DNA from: Nautilus pompilius
Lineage: Eukaryota > Mollusca > Cephalopoda > Nautilida > Nautilidae
Direction of reading: 5' to 3'
Length of the DNA: 64,000 bases
Assembly (NCBI GenBank): GCA_018389105.1
Contig: JACATO010000121.1
Coordinates: 3,231,501 to 3,295,500, forward strand
A program made the position numbers and the translations under genes. This document shows positions 36,895 to 50,100 of this stretch, piece after piece (the stretch's first letter is position 1; every line of letters begins with the position of its first letter). Below the pieces are notes generated by a model that saw nothing but the letters and a program-made list of their open reading frames with translations, was not told the origin of the DNA and made no database searches.

Positions 36895-36997
36895 GTTTTT
36901 TGTTGTTGTTGTTTGTTTTTTTTTTCTCAATGTCGCTTTGTCGTCATCGGGGGGGGGCTCGCGCGGCGAAGTCTCGCGTCAACGAGACCAGACCGAT

Positions 36998-37019
36998 AAA
37001 AAAAAAAAAAAAAAAAAAA
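36998..37019. repeat. Poly-A run
   Basis: 22 consecutive A bases between the two divergent genes. Confidence 0.9.
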
Positions 37020-37167
37020 CTGCTGCGGTCGAAACCGAGGCTGGAAAGCGAAAGTGAAATTTTTGATGGTTGTGTTCACTTTTTGATAAAATTATAAATA
37101 ATTTTCCTGTCATGTAATTATCCATTGTATCTAAACATTATTGTTGTTCCTTCAGAAATTGTTTCCT

Positions 37168-37183
37168 TATATATATATATATA
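37168..37183. repeat. TA dinucleotide microsatellite
   Basis: About eight TA units between the divergent genes. Confidence 0.85.
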
Positions 37184-37887
37184 ACATTTCTAAGAATTAC
37201 TTAAATGTCTAATATCTCCTTAAAATGGTGGGGGGGGGGTTGCCACCCAAGTTAGAAGTTATTCTGACCCAGAGAGCCTTTTATTGACAGATCTTTCCCC
37301 CTTTTCCTTCGAATATTTATTCTTGGCTTGGCGAGACAGCAGGTGATGTGTTTGATCTCCCCTGCGTGCAAACAGGTTCAAGAGAGCGGGAGGCCTGTAC
37401 ACCTGTTATACCTGGCAAGTTCAGCTGGTCCGCCTGATGGCGTCCCTTAAAGCACATTGGCCTCTAATTTTGATTATCGTACGCTTAGCTGTGTGTGTGT
37501 GTGTGTGAGAGTGATGCTAAGTTGTGTTCCATTAGGGGTTAAATCCTTGAGAACATCACGATTTTTGCTGTACAAATATCCGCCAAATCCCGATTATATT
37601 TGGATTATGACGGCTTTTAACAATGAATTGAATTTAATAACTGTTCTTTTCTATTTTTTTTTTAAAAAAACACAAATATAATCATTTTAATAAAGAAAAA
37701 GGAAAGTTTTCGAATTTCTGTCCTTATTGACATAAAATGATCGTGTCGTCTGCCTTCTTGAATTTTCCGGCGCTGTGGCGGAGAAGCCACTGGCAGGTAG
37801 CTGGAGCTCCCCGCGAGTTTGCTGAGCTAATTGGCGTATAACGAAAGAAAGAGGAGTCTGCTGCGTTAGAAGAAGAAGAAGACAGAA

Positions 37888-38112
37888 ATGTCTGAAGCAG
37901 GGGTTCAAATACTCTTGTTGATGGTGATAGCAGGGGCGGGTCGGCCTTCGAAGATAACCGGCGAGCGGGAGAGCATGGCTGGACGGAGTACCTACGAGGA
38001 GTTCTACACCACCCTCCCCGACCACCGAGCCATCGACGGACGACACATCATCTCCATCTACGAGGAAATCATTCGAAAACGACGACACGAAGCCGGACCT
38101 GCCAAAGAAAAG
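37888..38112 (+). CDS. Methyltransferase-like gene, exon 1
   Basis: 75 codons. The start is MSEAGVQILLLMVIAGAGRP, a short hydrophobic core followed by small residues that could be a signal peptide. The next Met (37975, context agcATGg) would give MAGRSTYEEFYTTLPDHRAI instead. The donor is AAAAG|gtaatg, phase 0. Confidence 0.8.
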
Positions 38113-41100
38113 GTAATGACACCTAAATGATGGTGGATTCACACGCGCACTGCCCGCTGACCAATGCCATCGTTACTCTCCCCCCCCCTCTCTCTCTCTC
38201 TCTCCCTCTCAGGAAATTAAATCTCTGGAAATTTTAGATAAAATCAGAAGTTTCAATTTAAAAAAAAAAAAAAGCTTTCTTTTCACTTTTCCACGCTCCG
38301 CAGTAAACAGTTGTTAAAAGGTATCTCAGTCTTTTTAAGGGTGAACTAATTAATTGACTAATTAACTTTTGTTGTTCACCTTATTTTACCTTAGTTTTAA
38401 GTTTTTACTTAAATTCTGGTTTTAAATCTACGCAATTTTTCGTGCAATCAATCGAAAGTGGGACTTTTTAATTATCATTAGTCAATTAAAACGTAGGGGA
38501 AGTTCTGTGAGTACTTTACCATTATTTGGTTTTAATTGGTGGTTATATTACACCGACCGTCTAAAATAAATGTCTTACAAGTGAACCCCCCCTTTTTTTT
38601 TTAAATTAAAAAAAAACAACTTTATTTTAGATTTCGGTTGGTATTTTAAAATGATAAAGAGCAGATTGCGATTTTGTTTATTTTTGCCTATGTTTTATAT
38701 TTCAGTAACTTTAATATTATTTTTGAAAATTGCTTTATTTATTTATTTTTTTTTACCAATTTATTAGATGATGCTTCAAGAGCACCCCAAAACCAGCATG
38801 TCAGACCGGCTGTGGCATGCGGTGAACTATGGCGAGCTGCCTGCTGACGGTAAGTCCGCTCTTACCCTTTTTTGGCCGAAAGATGTGACGGCACGATTAA
38901 AAAGACCTAGCAATCAAATGAATGCTGATTTTAAAAAAAAGGGGGAAAAAAACAAAAAAAAAACAAAACCCCCCCCATCAATATATTCGAATACTGATTT
39001 CTAGAAATCAGTTGTTTGTTTGTTTCCAACAGAACTTTACCTGGAGGTTCCTTACAGTTACTGGTTCACTATAGGGAAATATTTACAAAGAAAGGGGTCC
39101 TTTGTTGAAATTGGTGGCTGTATCACTGCTTGCCAGGTAGCCCATGAGCTCACAGACTCTACCGTGACGGCTCTTACACCAAAAGGTATTATCCAATCCC
39201 TTTTTAATCTACTTTGCTCAATCTAAGTACACTGAATAATGTGATTTATTAAAAGTCACGGTGTCTTATCAGAGTATGCATAAGATCTGTCGTTTTAATT
39301 AGAAGTAGCCATGATCCTTTGATTATGTGTATGTACTAAATATTTTATTGTTTAAACTACTTCCTGATGCACCAGAAATCTTTTTTACAAGCAAAATTTA
39401 GCACATATTTTGACATCAAATTTTAGAATATTTAACAGCATATAATAGCTCTAATACTGTTTAATAACCGACAACGCTTTTCATGGTTGAGCAGTTAGGG
39501 CACAGAGATCTAAACCTGTTGTTATTGTTTTTAATCACTATTTTATAAATAACCACATCTGTAAAAAAAAAAAAGAGTTTTCAGTCTTAAAAGCGTTTCC
39601 AGGTTTGAAAGCAAATTAAACATTAGAAAGAAAGAAAAAATACGTATAAAATTGGACTGATTATAGGAGGCTGTGTTTGTTTCCATGCGAACTTAGCTGA
39701 AGAAGCAGTTAGGCCTTCTCATGACTCTCCCAATTATTGGCTAGCCCGGCTTTGCTCACTGGCTGCTTTTAGATTTTTTTTTTCCTCTCTCGCATAAAGA
39801 GCTAAAAGTTTAGCTACTTTTCAGAAATATTTTGTACAGTTGTATGAAAGTTTCTTTTACTTTTAATCTTTTTATTGGGAATGTCAGATTTATTCTAACA
39901 GGTGTGAGCTTCTTCCCAGCAGTGTAATCATGGTAAATTAAACTAAACGGGAAAAACTACTTTTTGCTAGTGCAGCTGTTTAAAATTTGAAGTGGTAATG
40001 TTGTTTATAATTTTATTCTGTTTAATTTGAAGGCAGTGCAGAGTTTTGTATTTCAAATGCTAAATTGGATGGTATTAATAACTTATATGTTGGAACACTC
40101 GGCTCAAATGAAATAGAAGAACTAGCAGAAAAGATGTATGGAACATTCAGTGTAAGTATAAAAAATCTTTCTAACCATTATTCATAAACTTTTATTGTAA
40201 ATGTTTACCTACTTTGTTATCTCTAACATACTTCCCTTGTTAATAATCTTAGCTGCATTTTTAACTAATACTTACAGAAAACGTGTGTGTGTGTGTGTGT
40301 GTGTGTGCTTGTTGAATAATTATTTAAATTTTTGACTTGTTGAAAATGATAAATTTGATAACTATAAGGATTAACTGTTGCCTGACAAATGAATATGTAG
40401 TTAATTGAAAAAATTCTTATTAAAAAAAATAGAAATTTAAACTGTCCTTCTATTACATAGCTGATTTTGAAAATTTTTTGATGTTCTTAATTGCCTTAAA
40501 GTCATCCATTATAAGTGCAACCAACTTTTTACCCAGAGTTTATCTACTCCAGATGCTGTTCAGCAATTTATTGTTGAGTGACTTGAGAGGACTCTCAGTT
40601 GGTTTACTTCCTCATGAAACTGAAGAACGTCTTGCTAGATTGTTTTCCTTGTCTTTACAAACATTTGTTGTAAAGCAGGATGCTTCATCTTTTAAGGTAA
40701 ACTGTTTTTTTTTAATATTTTACTGTTTTTTAATTAATGTTTTTACAGAAGTTAGTGCTTTAAACATCATTTTAAAATTCATAATTTCAGAAATATACAT
40801 TGAGGTAAGGTAATTAGCACATTGTTTGATTTCTCAGTTACTATTGACATTCTAGAGATCCAATATACATAAAATTTATATACTACTAAAATACATTTTT
40901 TTAAAACAGTTTTATAAGAAAAATACTTCTCTTCAGTTTATATGACCTAATTTTGGGCTTGGAAATTGTTACATTTATTCTAACTACACTGGAACACACA
41001 TTTGAAAGAGTTTTAAAATGTTTGATCTGTTTATTTTGAGGAGTGTTTCTTCAGACAAATATAAAAGGCATGGCTGTTGTATACAGCACCTTTTTAAATC

Positions 41101-44100
41101 TCAGGTTGACTTTAAAGAGTAAACATATCATAATAAAATCTTTGTCCAGTTTAAGTAAAATTAAAATTTTCCATTACTTCTTTTTACATCTCTTACTCAA
41201 GATGAAGTATATGCTTGGTATGAACTGGGTGACCATAAAGAAAGTTACTTTCTGCATTCAGCTGCTTATAACTCCCAAACTTTAATACGTAAGTTAATGG
41301 AAGGTATTGCATACAGGGCTGGGGGTAATGGACAATGCATTTTTTAGATTTTGCTACTGGTGGGGGGGCATCACTTGTAACATGATGCTGAAACATGTTG
41401 TTAAAAATAAATTTCAATGTGTAACTGTAACATAAAACAGTAAATAATTGAGTTATCAGCATCAACTTATTGAAACAAAATTTTATTAACATTTTACTGG
41501 ACTGGTTTATCTTATTACAGTAAGTGATTGCAGTTTTCATCACCATTCTCAATAGGAGCTTCCAGATGTTGTAACATATGGTGTATAGTTGCATGCAATT
41601 GGCTACTGTTAAAAGCAGAAATGTGCCAGTGAATGCTGGTTTTAAGATCACCAGTCATCTGCAGACACTCACAGTACAACAGTATTTTCACATAGTTTAA
41701 TAACCAGAAAAAGGGCGCGAGATCTCATGATCATGGTGGTCAACTGGAAATGTTCTACATGATTTATTTATTGAAAACATTCTTAGTTGGTTCTTTGCAG
41801 CATTGATAACTATCGATGGTGCCCCATCTTGCGTGCTCACACTGTGTTGATCAGTGCCTCTCTTATTCATGATGGGTAACACTGTAGTGAGAAATGTATT
41901 GATAACGTGCATTAGTAACTGTAACAGTTCATCATAAACCATGTGCTTCTTTAAAATTTAAGGATGACACTACTGGTGAACCAAATCTAGAATACTTTTA
42001 GGTCATAAAGGAACTCTTCATTAGATATCTGTGGATTGATTTCACTGCAAACTGCATTTGTGGGTATTCACTTAGCAGTGGAATTGGTTTTTGTGAATCC
42101 AGAAAATGTTGTCAAGCCAATCTTCATTCACCTGAGCATATACTGTGAATTCTAGGGCTAAGTTCAACCACCCACTTTTCTGGGTCAGCAAGTATCAGTT
42201 CCTACAATCTTTGCATCTTGTATGGGAACAGCTTTAATGTCTTGCACATCACCTTCAGTTATGCCAGTATATCTTGCAACTTGGTAGGTGCTGCATTTTC
42301 CAATGATTACATTGTCTGATTTCTGATAAAACTCATTGAATTTTTGCAACAACTTCCATGTATCTACTGGGCATCCTGATCACGTTGCATCAGCTATAGA
42401 TCCTGTCTCCTCAAATTTATGAATGAGACTAAGCAAGGCCTTTGGGATGCATGAACCTCAACAAATACCTCTCTTATTACAAAAGACACATAGAACTTCC
42501 CCTACATCATATTCGTTGTTATAGAAAAACTTCACAGTGATATTTAAATTTTGGGGAAAACCTTTTTGCAGTCAAATTTACACATTTGACAGTTCTGTAA
42601 GCTTATACTCAGAAGAAAAAAAAAATAGCAGAAAAGATGTCAAATAGCATAAGTGGCACCCTTTCAGCAGCTAAATCTGCAAACCCTGGGAATATATTCT
42701 CCATAACCACTGAGTGTGCATTCCTACATCCATTGACATATGTTTTACAGTTTTTTGAGTTATAAAAACCAACTGCAGAAAGTAACTTTATGGTCACTTT
42801 GTATTTTCTGACTAGTACATTAATTATGTTTTCATTACTGAGTAAAATACTATCTACTATATTTAAATTATTGAAATATCATTTGTTTTTTTTTTCATAT
42901 TTTAAATTCTCATAGCTAAACTCTATTACTAGGTACATATATAGCTAATACTGAAGTAAAAAAGAGTCAATAAAAATATTTTTGTTTGTAAATAATGTAT
43001 TACTTATATAGTTGGTGCCAGTTTCTATTTAATTTTTTAATACATTATTTGATGATTCACTAATGTTACAATATTATTCAGCATGACTACTTTTCTAGCC
43101 AGTGGAATGGAATTGAAGGCTTGCTGATAAAGGCCTGTAGTGTTGGAGGTTTCAAATGTGAAATTTCTCCTCTTGGCATGAAAGGAGATAGAACTGTCTA
43201 CAAGGTTGTAGTTCAGCAGGGATACAGACAGATGCATCCATCTGCTTGCAAACAGATAGGTTCTACTGACTTAGTAAGTATAAAATTGTTTTTATTTTTG
43301 TTTAAATTTGGTACTACTCAAACACTTGTTACTCATCAATAAATAATCTCTTTGCAGTCGCTAACTACTAGTTTACTTAAATAGTCATTCATCCTAGATA
43401 AAGTACTGTATTTGTTGATACTACCACACAGAAACTAGAATAAAAGGGATATCATGAATTTAGTAAAAAGCTACAGTAGGACAAAACTTGAATATTCAGT
43501 GTTTAGTATGACTAACAAATTTTTTTTTAAAAAATTAATTTTTACCGTAGGTAATGATTTTTTAAAAAATGCTTCTAAATTGTATGTATGTACACAAAGT
43601 GGCATTTAAAAGACAGAAATTAAAATGACAAGAGCGTACATTATTCTAGATACATTTTCAGAGAGTTCACATTCTCAGCCATTTTTGTGCATTGAGCAAA
43701 ATTTAAATTGCATGAAATAAAAGCTGAATATTTAATTAAACAATTAAAAAATGTTTTTGTACAAGTTGTTTATCCAAAAGCTTTGTTCACACAGTACATT
43801 TGAGAGTTCTTGAAAAAATACAGTACAGATGTTTATCATTAGGAACATCAGTTGTGTTTTTTTTTTTTTAAGATTATTAAATAATGGAAATAACAGCAAT
43901 AAATTGTGTCTTGTTGTCAAACAGCAGAAAGCCCATTATATAAATTAATTACAAATTTTTCTGAAAAATATAAAAGAGAACATTTCCAAAAGTGTGATAA
44001 ACATGTGCAGATATTATGATATGTCAACATGTTTTATTTAGTTAAAGTTTTCAAAGTATGTCATTATTTTATTTTATAATTTTCTAAGGTTTATGAATAA

Positions 44101-47100
44101 ATATAAGCTTTTTGTCAAACTGTATCACATGCAGCTTGCTTCTGGTATAGTTTTTGTTTTGACAATCTAATGGAATGAATGGTTGTTTTAAAATTCTTAT
44201 AATTGGTGTTTCGCCTATTATTCAGTACTTATTAATCCTATCTTTTTTCACCGCCTACCCACATTTGGTGCTTATTTTGCATTTTTCTATATTACTTTGC
44301 TGTCATTGTTGGTAGACAGAGTATATAGTGAAACATGAAACAGTAAAGCAATTTCTTTTCATTTCAATATTTCATTCTGTCTGTAGTGCATTCTCAGTTA
44401 TTCCAGCACAAATGAAACAGCCAGTTTTATTTTTTCCAATGGTTTTACAAGACAAGTACCCATCAGCAGTATGCATTTACCACTGCATCTTGTTTTAAAT
44501 CTTGGTGAGTTTATTTTCAGTTTTCATAAAATACTGTGGATATTCAAATTAAACCTGACTGAAATAGCATCATTTTAATGGTATCTGGCCAATTTTTATC
44601 TATAGGTCCAAAGTAATTTTTAATTGGAAAATTAAATTTACACTTTATAAAGGCTGCATGTTTAAGTAAAAGTGATGATAGTTTGGTCTACTTCAACAGG
44701 TTTTAGGCCTAACAAATTAAGAAAATTTGTTTTCACTTCTAGACAGTTATTTTAATGTTGTACAAGTAGTATTAAATTAGATAAGCATAATTAGATTGGA
44801 TGAATAAGTATATTTATTTATTTAAAACTTTTAAATGTAATTGTAAATTTCATATAACTCAAGATTTTTTGGAAGTCTGAAAATGTATTAGGCAAACCAG
44901 TTGATCTAATCATTGTTGTTAGTGTTTCTTTCCCATTGTGTAATATCTACAATTATATAATTAAATTTCAAAAAATATTTTGACACTTTTCAAATAATGA
45001 AATATTTCTCAGCTTACATAGTCTAAATTGTGATGAAATGAAAATTTAAAAAAATAAAAACTTCTTATAAGTTTACTTTTAAAGAGTTATTCTATATTTG
45101 ACTAACATTATATGTCAAACTACAGCATAAAAGGCCCTTTTATTGTAAAGGTGTAATATACTATTTCTTTATAATTAGACATTTTCATTATGTCATCTAT
45201 TTTAAAAGAATTTTTAACTTAATCTTTTTACTCTGTACATTTTATTTTTTTTATGTTTAAACTTATTTTCTTTCTATTTTATACTACAATTTGCTTCATT
45301 ACATAATTTTAAGATGCTTATATTTTTGAATTTAGCATTTTTAAATAAGTTTCAGTATCATATTTTACTTAATATTGTTTTTCACTGTTTAGAGCTCACA
45401 GAATATACAAGAGAAAAAATATTTCTGCAATTACTTCAGATTAATTTCTCTACAAAAAATACCAATTCAGAGCTTTACATTCAAGGGTCTGAAATTGTTC
45501 CATTTCTACATGTAAGTATACATAAATATAATCTATATTTTATATATATAACAGATTGGCATTAAAAGACTGGCTATAAGTAGCATGAGAATATTTTCTG
45601 GTTTACTGTATTATTTGATGCATTTTATGTCATAAAATACACAAAATCTATACTCCGTCATGTGCATACATCTATCAATAATCATTGGAAGGCAGATGAA
45701 TTTCAGACATGATTAGAATAATACAACTGTCATTTCTCAACAGAACTGTTTATCAAGTCAGTAGCTTATGTGTCCTTGAGATGGAAATGTTTGCATAAAA
45801 CTATCTTTGGCCACAATCACAGAAAGCATTATCAGTGGATGACATCACCCAGTTTTCACTTTATGCTGGAAGATATACAGTAGCTTGAAGTATAAAAAAT
45901 TTTACAGTCATTGCTTAACTTTGTGACCAGTCAGGGTATAGGATCTTTTAATTTCTATTTTAACTTGAGAAACTTTTTTTTTTTACAGGAAGATGATTAC
46001 AGACATGTTATAAAACATAAAGAAATTTTTGCATTTTAAAAGTTCTAAACAGAAATTCGAAACTACTTTAACAAAACAAAATCAATGATCTCTTTACACT
46101 AATTTTAATTATCACTATGGCACAGACTGTATCTGTTAAGTCTGATACCAGTAAATCTAAAGCAGATATATAAATAAATAAAATAATAAAAAAAACAACC
46201 TATAATTTATATATTTCATGGAATCAGTTATGAGAGGCATATAAACTAGTCTCTCAAGGTGATTTTTCATAGAACAGCCAACATAGCCCAAGTTTCTGTA
46301 GCTTCAAATAACTAGGGTAGTTATTTTAACAGATTTGTTTTTTCAATATTTTAAAAACATTTACAGCATTGGAAATAATTATGGAAACAGAGAAAAAATG
46401 ATATAAAGGAAATATATGGTAGGATTACCTCTTGTGTGTAAAAAATAAAATGCTCTTTAATACAGTTATGTATTGATATAGTACATTGTGATTAGTTGTT
46501 ATGAAGCAGTCAGAAAGTGCCACACCTGCAGAAAGACTATCAAAGTATAAGAGGTCAGTGATATTGTAATGTAGTGAATTTGTGGGGAATACTACACTCT
46601 TGGGAAGGCAATAACACATGAAAAGTGTATAAAAATCAAAGTTTTAGCTAGTGAAGGCTACTTCATGCAGCAGATTGCAGCCTGACTCCATGTTTCAGGT
46701 GTTTTATGCAAAACTCTGAGAAAGATACTCAAAACTGATTCTGTGACAATAGATATGGTTAAGGAAGAAAGCCCAAACTTTCCAAAAATAGAATGTTAAG
46801 TAGCTCAGGTATATTCTTTACATGATAGATGACAAGCCAATAGAGATCTTGCAAATATCCAAGCTGCAAGTATGGTTGTTAATGTTTCTTCAAGAACAGT
46901 AAGATACACATTAGCATAAAGTGGTCTTAATGGATGTGTAGCTGCTTGAAAACCATTGCTGAAGAGAGACAACCAAATGGCAAGGCTGAAATTGGAAATA
47001 GAAATGAAACAGCAGAAAGACCAAACCTGGAAGAAGGTGCTTGCCATAGATAAGTCCACATTTAAACTGATTGGAAATAATCAACAGTAGTTTGTTCAAA

Positions 47101-50100
47101 GGCAGACTGGTTGGGGCAGCATAAGAGTCCATGTACAGTAGCTATAGTGAAGAATGGGATTGGATGTATGGAGCTGCCTATCAGCCAGGGGTGTCAGAGA
47201 TTTTCATAAAATTGAAGGTATGCAGGTACAGTCAGGTTCTCTCAAACATCTAATTTGGTGGGAATTAATTTTCCAGCATGAAATTGACCCAAAGCATATA
47301 GCCAATGGGATGAAAAACTTTCTGGAATGTAAAGATTCCTTGGCCTGCACAAGTCTTGCTATGAACATTATTGAGGTCATATTTGGTTATACAGTTACTG
47401 ACAAAGTCAAACAGCAACAAAACACCTTGGATGAAGTGTGGAAAGTGCTACAGGATATTTGGAACACTATTCAAATCATGCATTGATAAGCTGTACAGAA
47501 ACATGAAATTTATGTGGCATGCTCTTCATAAAGCAAAGAGCTCTTATACCAAATGCTAATGCACTGTACAATGTACAGTATTCATTTTGTTTTTTGTGAT
47601 GTCTAGGTAATAGAATATATTACATTATCAGTTATCACTTGGCTTTTTCGCAAATTTTGCATGTATTCTTTTAGTTTCTGCTATGAGGTTGATCTTGGTT
47701 GTTTGGCTCTTAATTGTCCATCATGATGTTCCTTTAGATGTTCAATCAAGTTCTATTTTTTCTGAGCTATATGGTTCTGAATGTATGGCATGTTGCTCCA
47801 CCTTCTGAAAGATGAATATGCAGTCAGTAGAATTTAGTTGTCAGTGAAGTTAATTCTTGCAAATGTTCCTCTATATTCACCCAAAGGATCTGATTTGGGG
47901 AAGTTTTGAGTTGTCTGTGGAATGTTTATTGTGTAAGGGGCTACCTATATATTACACCAGACAAGGTGATGACCTCCCATCACAAGTGTCAACATTGGCT
48001 TCTGTCAAGCAACCTGTTTAGTACACTGAAGTCTTCTGCAGGAACTTTTGAACAGTGCAGTGACTTAGTGATTTTGATGCTACAGCATCTGAATAGAATT
48101 GTTGGCCCACTTTTTTGTTTGTTGACAATAGCCAATTTTGTGCATACATTGATAGTGGCAGATTGTTGGCATGCAATAGTTACGCTTTCCACATTAAACA
48201 GACAAATTACTCAGTGTGCAACACCTCTGGATAGCAAAAAGGTTGGCTGAAATCAGCAGATACACTGACTGGCCTCAGATCAGCTAACAGGGACATACTT
48301 TGGCTACCATATACTTTCAGCATCATGCTTTCCATGGTGGGAGTAGTAGCCATTGGTCAGATATATGAACATTAATGAGCTCACTTTTTTGGAGTGTTCA
48401 GATCATTATTGCAGGTACCTGGATATCTGGCTTAGTTATTTCAGTACATTCACCTTCCTTTTTAAAATATTTGTTTCATTTGCTACTTCCAAGGTATTTT
48501 TATGCTGCTGCTGCTTGACCTCTGCTTTCTCTTTTATAGTCAAAACCTTGCAGTCTATTTAGCACATATGGTAAAGACGATTTTGGATGGATGTTTTGTT
48601 TCCTTTAATTATAGTTGTTCAAGAAGTTAAGACTGGAGAGTTATTTGGTGCTGTATTAATAGTGATTCCTGAAAGAAAATTTGAAGGGTATACAGACCAG
48701 TGACAATAAAACCTATGAAAACTGAATCAAGATACATTTTTTTTTTGTTTGCTATATTTTTTTAATTAAAAATCAAATGTTAATGACCAAGTGATAGGGT
48801 TGCATGCATGTGAGTTCATATATCTATGTAGTCTACTGTCTTTCAATCTATCTGTGGTGGCACTTTGAAGTTTCTTAAGCAAGTTACTTCAACTTTGGAC
48901 TTTTAAATCATTAGTATTTCAACACAGAATATTGAATGTTGTTTATCTAGTCAATAAGGATGGAGTCATTTAATAAGTGGTGAATTGTCAAGTTTGACTA
49001 TATTTTAAATTATTTTGCAAAAATTTTTTTTTTCCAAAACAAAATTTATGCATTCAACAAATTTAAAGAATTTTTAATGTAGTAACTGCTCACATTCTGC
49101 TGCTAAAACCTTTTTAAAAATCTTACTTATATTTTTCTCTTGTCAATGAAAATTAACAGAAATGTATATTTTAATGTTTTTTGATATATCTTTTTTTTCC
49201 TCTCCCCCCCTTTTAGTATATGGTCAATAATGAGGATACAGACAGAGTCAGAACTTTAATCAAAGTAGATAATTCCATGAATAAAAAGGAAAAACAAAGA
49301 ATTTTCAAGAGTGATACATTTCCTGTTGATCTGCTGGAACAAGCGATCTTATATGCAAGAGAAGTACCGGAAATAGAATCAGCAGAAGTCATGTTGTTAG
49401 ACAGATTCTGGGATAGAGAAAACAATAGTGGAAATATAATGCAGGAACAAAGTAATTTAAATGAAATTCAAATGCAACTACAACAAATGGACAATACATG
49501 GGATAGAGAAAAGTTGGAGAAATCTTTTGTACAAAAAACAAGTGCCCCGAACATGAAGTTAACAACAAATACAGAGCAAATATTTAATGTAGATAATGCA
49601 AGGACACTTTCAGATGATGAAAAGGATTTGAGAAATGCTCTAATGCTTTTGAAAGGAAACAGCAATGATGCACTTGGAGACATTCACCAAGTTAAATCTG
49701 CCAATATTAAACATTTTCATGTCTCAAAACCATTTAATTATGAGTCTTCAAATAAACCCAACAGAGACAGTACAGATACTGTCAGTGAAAGACACATTCT
49801 AAGTTGGAAGGAGAAAAAAAATACAAATTTGTTTGAGAATATATTTCATGATGAACAAAATTCATTAAAAAAATCTACAGAAATACAGAATCTGTTTAGA
49901 ACAATTATCAACAGAGGAAACAGTAATTTATTTCCCTTGCAAAATAATTATCTTAAAAAGAATTTTCCATATGAGATAAACAGAACAAATGATTTGAAGG
50001 CATATTCAAGGATTAATATAATTAATAAAATTGGTGCTTCCAACATATCAGAAAAAAATAAGTTGAGTGTTTCATTTATAAAGAAAACATCTGGATTCAA

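Larger units (their letters stand above)
36895..37887. promoter_or_regulatory. Head-to-head (bidirectional) promoter region of HM13 and the plus-strand gene
   Basis: About 1 kb separates the two divergent start codons. Both edges (about 36620-37060 and 37730-38110) are much richer in G+C and CpG than the surrounding AT-rich DNA. The region holds a TCTCGCG element at 36972-36978, a 22-base A run (36998-37019), a TA microsatellite (37168-37183) and a G run near 37231. I see no clear TATA box. Calling it a promoter is inference from position and composition. Confidence 0.6.

Noticed and set aside
36691..36930. Longer HM13 N-terminus starting at 36930
   Set aside because: The extra 12 residues are Lys/Thr runs from a simple repeat. 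The Met at 36894 has the better context and matches the family's start.
37457..37681. 74-codon plus-strand frame upstream of the methyltransferase-like gene
   Set aside because: Contains a CV-rich stretch from a GT repeat and a Phe run. No domain. Low-complexity chance frame in the promoter region.
41193..41651. 152-codon minus-strand frame
   Set aside because: Part of the decayed mariner element plus flanking intron. The sequence is not protein-like beyond the element tail.
47906..48250. 114-codon plus-strand frame
   Set aside because: No domain recognised. It lies in repeat-like intron sequence beside a Tc1 remnant and does not fit the phase of exons 8 and 9.
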